Shown: one piece after another, positions 6,752 through 11,800 of the stretch
Layout: every line of letters begins with the position of its first letter
Numbering within the stretch: the stretch's first letter is position 1
Assembly: GCA_016840185.1 (NCBI GenBank)
Contig: JAEOSV010000076.1
Span: forward strand, 1 to 11,988
Direction of reading: 5' to 3'
Source: Candidatus Hermodarchaeota archaeon
GTDB lineage: Archaea > Asgardarchaeota > Hermodarchaeia > Hermodarchaeales > Hermodarchaeaceae
Length of the DNA: 11,988 nt
Position numbers and translations under genes: made by a program
The notes under the pieces: model-generated
Databases searched by the model: none
What the model was told of the DNA's origin: nothing
The model's input: only the letters and a program-made list of their open reading frames with translations

Positions 6752-7617
6752 GGGAACTCGTGGTTGTCAGTGGAAAAGGCGGTACGGGAAAAACAACAAT
6801 CACCGCATCTTTGGCAGGATTGGCGATTGACCCGGTTGTTGCTGACTGTGATGTGGATGCTCCGAATCTTCATCTCTTACTTAGCCCCGAAGTTCAAAAG
6901 ACAGAGGAATTCATCAGCGCGAAAGTAGCCTGTATTGATCCCACCTTATGTCGAGCCTGCGGTGCTTGTGAAATTGCATGCCGGTTTAATGCGATTGGGT
7001 CTGAATTTGTAGTCGACCCCATCCTTTGTGAAGGATGTGGAGTTTGTGAGGTTAGCTGCCCTTACAACGCCATCCAAATGCAAGATCGCTTATCAGGATA
7101 CACATACACTTCAAAAACTCGCTTTGGCCCAATGGCCCACGCGCTATTGCTAGCAGGAGAAAGCAACTCAGGGAAACTAGTCACCCAGGTTCGTAAACTT
7201 GCCCACAGCTTGGCTGAAACCAATGAAAGAGACTTACTCATAGTTGATGGTCCACCCGGGATTGCCTGTGCAACAATTGCGACGATAACAGGTGCGAATG
7301 CCGGATTGATCATTACGGAACCAACAGTTCCAGCGATTCACGATTTGAAGCGCGTCATTGACCTCTTTCAGCACTTCAGGATCCCCGTGTTAGTTGCAAT
7401 CAATAAGGCTGACCTGAATCCTCGAAAAAGTAAGGAAATCAGAGCGTTCTGTAAGAAGCAACAAATCTCCGTTGTTGGACAACTGCCTTATGATCCGATT
7501 ATGTATGAAGCGGTGGTTGCAGGTCTTCCGATAATCGAGTATGCACCCAATCACCCAATATCAGTCAACCTAAAGTCACTTTGGAAACGGGTTGAACAAC
7601 ACTGGCATCAAACCTAA
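6748..7617 (+). CDS. MinD/Mrp-type P-loop ATPase with inserted 2[4Fe-4S] ferredoxin domain, full cysteine set
   Basis: Paralogue and probable partner of the preceding ATPase, 289 residues. It has the deviant Walker A SGKGGTGKT at 8-16 (signature Lys10), ADCDVDAPN at 32-40 and LLIVDGPPG as Walker B. The ferredoxin insert has both motifs complete: C68-x2-C71-x2-C74-x3-C78 (followed by Arg instead of the usual Pro) and C94-x2-C97-x2-C100-x3-C104-P. An extra cysteine, Cys62, lies just before the insert. ITEPTVPAIHDLKRVIDL and VAINKADLN are typical of the later MinD-fold motifs. The start codon shares ATGA with the stop of the first ATPase, so equimolar synthesis and a heterodimer are plausible. 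It is the last gene of the plus-strand operon; the next gene converges on it 32 bp away. Confidence 0.93.
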   Translation: MRELVVVSGKGGTGKTTITASLAGLAIDPVVADCDVDAPNLHLLLSPEVQKTEEFISAKVACIDPTLCRACGACEIACRFNAIGSEFVVDPILCEGCGVCEVSCPYNAIQMQDRLSGYTYTSKTRFGPMAHALLLAGESNSGKLVTQVRKLAHSLAETNERDLLIVDGPPGIACATIATITGANAGLIITEPTVPAIHDLKRVIDLFQHFRIPVLVAINKADLNPRKSKEIRAFCKKQQISVVGQLPYDPIMYEAVVAGLPIIEYAPNHPISVNLKSLWKRVEQHWHQT

Positions 7618-7649
7618 TAAACAAAGTTTAGCAGTAACAGGGATACAAG

Positions 7650-7952
7650 CTACTTTTTGTCTTGTTCCGTGGGAGCTTCGATTTCTATTCCACATTGGGC
7701 ACAATATTTTGCATTTGGTAGAAGAGGTGCATTACATTTCTGACAGTATTGTAATCCAGGAAATGGTGGAAAATTTGAATCGTCTGAGTCCTGGGAAGTT
7801 CCGACACCTTGCCGGTAAAAATACCAGCAGCTGCCTGGACCGTAAAGCCAGCCTGGTCTTTGCCACGGTGGAAGGTGTGAAAAGGGACCACGCCCTGGCC
7901 ATGGACCTTGGTTTTGACCACGACCTCTACCACGTCTGCCTTGTCGCCACAT
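7650..7952 (-). CDS. Small Gly/Arg-rich zinc-ribbon protein
   Basis: Protein of 100 residues from ATG 7952, family not firmly known. Residues 1-22 are rich in Arg and Gly (WRQGRRGRGRGQ); 17-48 are rich in Pro, Gly and Trp (GPWPGRGPF, PPWQRPGWLYGPG). Residues 70-87 form a zinc ribbon, YCQKCNAPLLPNAKYCAQCG, with C70/C73 and C84/C87. The Gly/Trp-rich part recalls DUF5320-type proteins found beside NifX-like genes, but this is a loose likeness. ATG 7952 is preferred because the minus strand reads GAGATGAT six nt upstream, close to the archaeal consensus; ATG 7970 would add 6 residues and has no such site. The gene converges on the ATPase operon and diverges from the second DUF134 gene, with shared candidate operators at 7975-8013. 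It may be a partner or adaptor in the same system. Confidence 0.72.
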   Translation of the reverse strand: MWRQGRRGRGRGQNQGPWPGRGPFSHLPPWQRPGWLYGPGSCWYFYRQGVGTSQDSDDSNFPPFPGLQYCQKCNAPLLPNAKYCAQCGIEIEAPTEQDKK

Positions 7953-7974
7953 CTTTGCATCATCTCTCATTATT

Positions 7975-7992
7975 TTTGTGCATATGCACAAA
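7975..7992. promoter_or_regulatory. 18-bp perfect palindrome, candidate operator 1
   Basis: TTTGTGCATATGCACAAA is a perfect inverted repeat with core TGTGC-ATAT-GCACA. It lies where transcription of the minus-strand zinc-ribbon gene should start (about 26 bp from the TATA box at 8015-8025), so a bound protein would repress that gene. Confidence 0.65.
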
Positions 7993-7999
7993 TCTATTT

Positions 8000-8013
8000 T
8001 GTGTTATTGCACA
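8000..8013. promoter_or_regulatory. Degenerate second copy, candidate operator 2
   Basis: TGTGTTATTGCACA matches 10 of 14 bases of the core TGTGCATATGCACA in operator 1, with both outer half-sites (TGTG and TGCACA) kept and only the middle changed. The two centres are 23 bp apart, about two helical turns, as for a cooperatively bound dimer pair. It sits beside the TATA box. Confidence 0.5.
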
Positions 8014-8014
8014 G

Positions 8015-8025
8015 AAATATATAAA
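8015..8025. promoter_or_regulatory. Shared, bidirectional TATA box
   Basis: AAATATATAAA reads as TTTATATATTT on the minus strand, a near-ideal archaeal box A. On the minus strand it predicts a start near 7994 for the zinc-ribbon gene. On the plus strand it predicts a start near 8046, a few bases before the ATG at 8058 of the second DUF134 gene. Confidence 0.55.
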
Positions 8026-8057
8026 TGCACCCCATGGACAACTCCCTTTGGATTACT

Positions 8058-8399
8058 ATGAGGCATCGACGAGGCTGGGGCGGTCGTGGACGTCGCCCCA
8101 AACCAATTATGCTCGGAACCGCGCCCTCAACAACCAGTTTTGTCCCCACGATAATGAAAAATTCAGTACCCGTGGAACTGCATTTCTCGGAGCTTGAGGC
8201 ATTAAGACTGGTTGACCAGGAAGGTCTCAACCAAGAAGAGGCAGGAAAGGAAATGCATGTCTCACGGGGCACCGTGTGGCGACTCCTGAAGGAGGGACGA
8301 AAGAAAGTCGTTACCGCATTAACTGCAGGACGACCGCTTAGTATAACACCTCAAGGAAGTTTGGCACCTGATCAACAAGACGAAGGTCAGCAAGGTTAG
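8058..8399 (+). CDS. Second DUF134 (UPF0251) helix-turn-helix regulator, short form without zinc ribbon
   Basis: Probable transcription regulator of 113 residues. The N-terminus is basic and Gly-rich (MRHRRGWGGRGRRPKP). The DUF134 core follows: VELHFSELEALRLVDQEGL at 39-57, then NQEEAGKEMHVSRGTVWRLL at 58-77 as the HTH, then KVVTALTAGRPLSI at 83-96. Unlike the 4618 gene it ends soon after the core, with a Gln/Asp-rich tail and no cysteines. I choose ATG 8058 because the TATA box at 8015-8025 predicts transcription from about 8046, which would leave the earlier in-frame ATGs at 8025 and 8034 outside the message. ATG 8025 (124 residues) remains possible if another promoter is used. Two palindromic sites lie just upstream, so autoregulation is likely. 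Its stop overlaps the convergent acyl-CoA dehydrogenase stop. Confidence 0.82.
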   Translation: MRHRRGWGGRGRRPKPIMLGTAPSTTSFVPTIMKNSVPVELHFSELEALRLVDQEGLNQEEAGKEMHVSRGTVWRLLKEGRKKVVTALTAGRPLSITPQGSLAPDQQDEGQQG

Positions 8400-9661
8400 T
8401 CCTTTGATTTTCGATATTGGTCTGGATCAGCGCGGTAGACTTTTTCCACCGTTTTACTGGCTCCAGGGGTGTCGAGTTCGACATCTCGCTTTTCTCCCCG
8501 CGGGGCTTTGAGAACTTCTTTGAATACATCGCTTTGGATGATCAGCTGCATAATTTCACTGCTTCCGGTCCATATAGTGGCAAGTCGGGCATCGCGGAAA
8601 AGGCGTTCGATGGGATATACGTCAGTATACCCGATTCCGCCGAGGATTTGCATGGATTCAGAGACTGTTTTCAAGCAGGCTTCGGTGGCGAAGAGCTTTG
8701 CTTGCGATACAGCCTTTCGACTCGGTTGTTTCGCATCAGCGAGACGTGCAGCACGGTAGACTAATCCTCTCGCTGCATCCAATGCTGTAGCACAATCGGC
8801 GATTTTGAAGCTGACACCCTCATAGCGACTGATGGTTTGTCCAAATGCTTCTCGTCGTGCGGCATACCGGATAGCCAGCTCTAAAGCAGCTCTTCCTAGC
8901 CCAATGGCACCGGCTGCTGATGTGAGCCTCTCAGGAACCATCATAGCATTGAAAATCTCTGTGGCGCCATCTAGTTGACCCACGAGATTGTCTTTGGGAA
9001 CCTCCACATCCTTTAAGACAATTCGAGCGGCACCCATGCCACGACAACCCATGAGGCTATAATGCTCGTCAACATCTATCCCCATTTCACGCTCAACGAG
9101 AAAGGCACTTAAAGACTGATGGGGAGGCGCTTTGGTGTTGGTTTTTGCATATATCAGGAAGTAATCAGCCCCGATGCCACCTGCTACAAATCGTTTCTCA
9201 CCATTAATTCGGAAATGATCCCCCTGTGGGACGGCCGAGGTAATTGTGCCGAAGAAATCGGAGCCCCCTCGGGGTTCGGTTAGTCCTTCTGCACAGATTT
9301 TATCGCCGCGAAGTGTGGGAGCGAGATATGTCTTTTTCTGATGGTCGGTTCCGAATTTATCGATGGATTCACCAACAATACTCGGTAGCGAATAGGCACA
9401 ACCTAAGGCGATACCTAAAACACCAATCTCTTCGATGGCAAGCATTTCGGAGACCCAGTTAAGACCACGTCCCGCGTATTTCTTGGGGAACCGTAATCCG
9501 ATAAGGTTGGCTTTGGTTACTGATTTGATGAACTCATAGGGATATTCCTGTTCGTTACCGTCCATTCGGATAATCAGATTGGGATCAACCTTATCTCGAA
9601 CAAAGGTGCGAACTTCATCACGAATTTGTCGTTCACTTTCGGTTAGTAGGACGTCAAACAT
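8396..9661 (-). CDS. Acyl-CoA dehydrogenase with an isovaleryl/long-chain-type catalytic Glu position
   Basis: FAD enzyme of 421 residues that oxidises an acyl-CoA to the 2,3-enoyl-CoA, full length for the family. It has the N-terminal helical domain (about 1-120), the middle beta domain with AEGLTEPRGGSD at 124-135 and GEKRFVAGG at 154-162, and the C-terminal helical domain with RREAFGQTI at 269-277 and MQILGGIGYTDVYPIERLFRDARL at 337-360. The usual catalytic Glu of the YEGTSEI motif is replaced by Thr365 (IWTGSSEI). Instead Glu244 stands in PERLTSA, at the helix-G position used by isovaleryl-CoA and long-chain acyl-CoA dehydrogenases (ERL context). The start is ATG 9661 with GAGGAGGA seven nt upstream; a 41-residue upstream extension in the open frame lacks homology. 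It lies 50 bp after a ferredoxin gene, probably in one operon. No ETF genes are in view. Confidence 0.94.
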   Translation of the reverse strand: MFDVLLTESERQIRDEVRTFVRDKVDPNLIIRMDGNEQEYPYEFIKSVTKANLIGLRFPKKYAGRGLNWVSEMLAIEEIGVLGIALGCAYSLPSIVGESIDKFGTDHQKKTYLAPTLRGDKICAEGLTEPRGGSDFFGTITSAVPQGDHFRINGEKRFVAGGIGADYFLIYAKTNTKAPPHQSLSAFLVEREMGIDVDEHYSLMGCRGMGAARIVLKDVEVPKDNLVGQLDGATEIFNAMMVPERLTSAAGAIGLGRAALELAIRYAARREAFGQTISRYEGVSFKIADCATALDAARGLVYRAARLADAKQPSRKAVSQAKLFATEACLKTVSESMQILGGIGYTDVYPIERLFRDARLATIWTGSSEIMQLIIQSDVFKEVLKAPRGEKRDVELDTPGASKTVEKVYRADPDQYRKSKD

Positions 9662-9668
9662 GGTTGAA

Positions 9669-9676
9669 TCCTCCTC
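9669..9676 (-). promoter_or_regulatory. Strong Shine-Dalgarno site of the acyl-CoA dehydrogenase
   Basis: The minus strand reads GAGGAGGA seven nt before ATG 9661. It decides this start against upstream in-frame codons that overlap the ferredoxin gene. It also shows that the dehydrogenase is translated from a leadered, probably polycistronic message. Confidence 0.75.
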
Positions 9677-9711
9677 AACAAGTGGCGTAGAGGTATGCTC
9701 AACTATGTATG

Positions 9712-10047
9712 CTAATCCAATAAAGCGCTTAAGGTATCGGATTTCGAGGGGCTTCGAGTGATGCAGATAGCATCCTCCGGGCATACAAGCTCGCAGGCAA
9801 GGCAGTCCAGACAGGCTGATTCTTTGATGGGATCAGCTTTGATTTGCCCTGAATCCGACTCCCATTGTTCGAAGACTTTTTCCGGGCACACGGTCAAGCA
9901 TTTTAAACAGCCTGTGCATTCGTCAAAATCAACAGCGACTCGTGTTCCATGGATGCCTAGGTGTGAGGTGTCAGTTTTCCAAACTGAATGGTTCTGATGA
10001 CTACTTGTTTTTTTCCAGGTAGTTTGGAAGTCTCGATCAATGGGCAT
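9712..10047 (-). CDS. Zinc-type ferredoxin, two [4Fe-4S] motifs with a His-rich N-terminal extension
   Basis: Electron carrier of 111 residues, similar to the zinc-containing ferredoxins of Sulfolobus and Thermoplasma. The N-terminal extension keeps the zinc ligands: His17 and His20 (SHQNH), His33 in LGIHGT, and an Asp in KADPIKESAC. Two of these match Sulfolobus His16 and His19 exactly once the initiator Met is discounted, which supports ATG 10047 over a GTG at 10065. The cluster motifs are CTGCLKCLTVCP and CLDCLACELVCP, both complete, so two [4Fe-4S] clusters are expected. The Sulfolobus protein has Asp at the second position of the first motif and can hold a [3Fe-4S] cluster. A run DFDECTGC precedes the first motif, as in the Sulfolobus family. 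It lies upstream of the acyl-CoA dehydrogenase in a probable operon and may serve 2-oxoacid oxidoreductases or the dehydrogenase. Confidence 0.9.
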   Translation of the reverse strand: MPIDRDFQTTWKKTSSHQNHSVWKTDTSHLGIHGTRVAVDFDECTGCLKCLTVCPEKVFEQWESDSGQIKADPIKESACLDCLACELVCPEDAICITRSPSKSDTLSALLD

Positions 10048-10167
10048 TGGGACACCATTTTGCACTGATGTTATAACTGAAGGCAGCGCGTCAAATACTC
10101 TGATTGTCCCCGCATATCTTAAGTACAGTGACTGTTCGAGGTAGATGTAATTGGGTAATGCAACTCA
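10048..10167. promoter_or_regulatory. Divergent promoter region, ferredoxin (-) and acetyltransferase (+)
   Basis: TTATAA at 10071-10076 is centred 26 bp before the ferredoxin ATG on the minus strand, which would give a leaderless message. A GGTG at 10056-10053 (minus strand) could also act as a ribosome site if transcription starts further upstream. ATATCTTAAGTA at 10114-10125 is a weaker box A candidate for the plus-strand gene. Confidence 0.4.
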
Positions 10168-10701
10168 TTGCCGAAATCTTGGGGGCATTCCATCTCTAAC
10201 TCTTCATCTTTAGAAATTGTACAGCTTTCGAAACAGAATCTTGAGCAAGCTGCCCGAATATATGCCCAGGGCTTGTTAATGGAAAAACCCCCAGGGTCGA
10301 CAGAACCGATTGATGAGTTGGCTGAATCCCTGGAACTGCATTTACAAATTTCTCTTGGAGTGAAGGAGAACCGAATTATTTGGCTTTCAATGAGGAAAAA
10401 CGTGGTGCGAGGGCTTCTTGACTTCTATCACCGTCCAGCTGAACTTTTCATTCGTTTCATATGTGCGGTTCCTCCTCGCCAGGGAACTGGAACTTGGCTC
10501 CTCAACCAACTGGGCCAATATGGAGTGTCGCACCAAATTGATCAGATTAAAGCTACTGTCAGCTCTCTTGATGTTCGCGCACAGCGGTTCTACTTCCAGC
10601 ATTTAGGATTTCGGAATGTTGGGAGTCGCTTTGACGAACCCGGATTTGAACTGTTTTTAGCCGAGATATCAGCTCACACTTTACTTGGCCAAGGGATATG
10701 A
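10168..10701 (+). CDS. GNAT-family N-acetyltransferase
   Basis: Probable acetyl-CoA-dependent N-acetyltransferase, up to 177 residues; substrate unknown. The GNAT fold is seen from LEIVQLSKQNLEQAARIYAQ at 15-34 (strand 1, helix 1). Next come FIRFICAVPPRQGTGTWLLN near 93-112, which carries motif A (RQGTGT in place of the common RxxGxG/A), and SSLDVRAQRFYFQHLGFRNVG near 131-151, the usual NxxAxxFYxxxGF closing motif in altered form. The start is unsure. An in-frame stop lies at 10156-10158 and the first possible initiator is TTG 10168, with no ATG until residue 38, inside the fold. A nearby GAGGTAG at 10138-10144 is too far away to be a normal ribosome site for it. It is divergent from the ferredoxin and convergent with the SSB. 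Confidence 0.75.
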   Translation: MPKSWGHSISNSSSLEIVQLSKQNLEQAARIYAQGLLMEKPPGSTEPIDELAESLELHLQISLGVKENRIIWLSMRKNVVRGLLDFYHRPAELFIRFICAVPPRQGTGTWLLNQLGQYGVSHQIDQIKATVSSLDVRAQRFYFQHLGFRNVGSRFDEPGFELFLAEISAHTLLGQGI

Positions 10702-10705
10702 TATG

Positions 10706-10740
10706 GGTGTGAGAAAAGAGAAAAAGGGGACCCTCACGCC
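10706..10740. terminator. Hairpin and T-rich tract between convergent acetyltransferase and SSB genes
   Basis: GGTGTGAG at 10706-10713 can pair with CTCACGCC at 10733-10740 (8 bp with one G-U). On the minus strand the loop region 10729-10711 reads as the pyrimidine tract CCCCTTTTTCTCTTTTCTC. This would suit termination of the SSB message, since archaeal terminators are mainly T-rich. For the plus strand there is no T-run after the hairpin. Confidence 0.4.
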
Positions 10741-10782
10741 ATGTTGGGAGACGTGAAGGCTAGGAAGAAATTGTCGTGTTAA

Positions 10783-11241
10783 TTAATATCGACGCCCACG
10801 ATCTCGCCGATCGCCTCGACGAGGTCCGCCACCACGACCACCATACCTTGGTCGTCGACGTGGGGGTTGATCATGTTCTGCAGCTGACATGTCGTTTTCA
10901 GTGTCGATTTCTTCGATTGGTTCTTCAGCTTCACTGAGTTCTCCGTATCGACCAATATTCAGGCGAAGATGCCCTTGAAAGAGGCTAGTGTAACCTTTCT
11001 CTAATCGGTAGGTTTTATCGATTTCAACGGTTTCGATGTTGTCATCCCAGAGGGAGAGTAAGACTGTTCCAGTTGCGTCACCCGCCGTTGCGTCAAGCAC
11101 TCGGTGTGTCTCTCCGTCTCGACGGGATTCGACTTCGCGTTCTTCACCTTTTTCGGTGACTTTGAAGGTGATGTTCAAACTTTTCATAAAAGGTCGCAGT
11201 TCTGCGACTGTAGCCTCAACAGGCTCTCGATCATAACTCAT
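10783..11241 (-). CDS. ssb: Single-stranded-DNA-binding protein, single OB fold, Sulfolobus SSB type
   Basis: Protein of 152 residues that protects single-stranded DNA during replication and repair. The OB fold covers about residues 8-102 and follows Sulfolobus SSB along its length: VAELRPFMKSLNITFKV at 12-28 (Sulfolobus GNLKPNMESVNVTVRV), DATGTVLLSLWDD at 55-67, and YTSLFQGHLRLNIGRYG at 84-100. The three DNA-stacking aromatics are kept as Trp65, Tyr84 (Trp in Sulfolobus) and Phe88. An acidic linker (EEPIEEIDTEND, 106-117) leads to an Arg/Gly-rich tail at 127-152 (RYGGRGGGPRRGDRR). A long Arg/Gly tail is also found in the Sulfolobus protein. The ATG at 11241 is preferred; GTG 11253 would add four residues. 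It is a monocistronic minus-strand gene. Confidence 0.9.
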   Translation of the reverse strand: MSYDREPVEATVAELRPFMKSLNITFKVTEKGEEREVESRRDGETHRVLDATAGDATGTVLLSLWDDNIETVEIDKTYRLEKGYTSLFQGHLRLNIGRYGELSEAEEPIEEIDTENDMSAAEHDQPPRRRPRYGGRGGGPRRGDRRDRGRRY

Positions 11242-11531
11242 TTTCGGTACCACGTTGCTTCTGTGATCAGGTTTTCAAACAAATCCTTCCTCAAGTTCTG
11301 CCGCAATGTGAGGTAGCCACGAGAGAAAACGATTCAGCGTTTTGAACCTGCTTCTTTCCCCAAATCATCGCAGATATAAAAAGGCTACGGGCACCCCTTT
11401 TGCCTTCTTTTCGGATTCATAGCAATCGCGGAATAGATAAATAGCCGCTTTCTATATTTTGGACCTGAAGTGGGAAAGAATTCAAAGTTGATTCATGCCC
11501 GTTGTACTAACATGATGATTGGGTGGCATCT
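11242..11531. promoter_or_regulatory. Divergent intergenic region, SSB (-) and small protein (+)
   Basis: These 290 bp hold no coding frame I can support and no recognisable tRNA. CCTTTTTATATC on the minus strand (11384-11373) is a good box A for the SSB gene but would leave a leader of about 110 nt. Its plus-strand reading, GATATAAAAAGG, could equally drive a plus-strand transcript from near 11404. CTATATTTT at 11453-11461 is a candidate TATA box for the small plus-strand gene. The long SSB leader has no clear riboswitch-like fold that I can see by eye. Confidence 0.4.
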
Positions 11532-11744
11532 ATGTCCAGTCTAGACCCGTTTTTAGATAATTGCAAACCGCGTAACGTTCATCTTGAGAAGGAAAAAATC
11601 AACGAGCTTAACAGTAGTATTGATGAACTGCTTGAACCGACGGCAAGACATCGAATCATGATTTATCAACATGCGTTGCGAATGATTAAGCAGTTCACCT
11701 ATATCATTAAAGACTGTAATCTGGTGGCAGAACCAGACAATTAG
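11532..11744 (+). CDS. Small helical protein, unknown function
   Basis: Protein of 70 residues from ATG 11532 that I do not recognise. It looks wholly alpha-helical and soluble, with a charged helix at VHLEKEKINELNSSIDELLEP (about 18-38) and a second at HRIMIYQHALRMIKQFTYIIKDC (about 42-64), which suggests a helical hairpin and perhaps a dimer. GGTG at 11522-11525 lies six nt upstream of the ATG and is a proper Shine-Dalgarno site; GTG 11523, which is part of that site, is the alternative start. A TATA candidate at 11453-11461 would give a leader of about 50 nt. The flavin reductase gene follows 56 bp downstream with its own TATA candidate, so they need not be one operon. Confidence 0.6.
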   Translation: MSSLDPFLDNCKPRNVHLEKEKINELNSSIDELLEPTARHRIMIYQHALRMIKQFTYIIKDCNLVAEPDN

Positions 11745-11800
11745 AAGATCCTTGTTCGGATTTCAATTTTAAATGGGAGCTGAGAGGAGTGGTCAAGGAT

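Noticed and set aside
7592..8197. Long plus-strand open frame of about 200 codons
   Set aside because: It is antisense to the zinc-ribbon gene, overlaps the end of the ATPase gene, the operator region and the second DUF134 gene, and its product matches no family. The minus-strand frame has a clear zinc ribbon and a ribosome site.
9662..9784. Extended N-terminus of the acyl-CoA dehydrogenase (41 extra codons)
   Set aside because: The extension overlaps the ferredoxin gene in another frame and lacks homology, and a strong Shine-Dalgarno site precedes ATG 9661.
10158..10199. Possible frameshift joining ATG 10158 to the acetyltransferase frame
   Set aside because: The ATG 10158 frame runs 13 codons to a stop with no similarity to GNAT N-termini. 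A TTG start at 10168 explains the gene without a sequence error, though the start remains unsure.
11370..11420. Possible tRNA or small RNA gene after the TATA-like element
   Set aside because: No cloverleaf arms or T-loop consensus (GGTTCAAATC type) could be found nearby; only an unassigned promoter-like element is supported.
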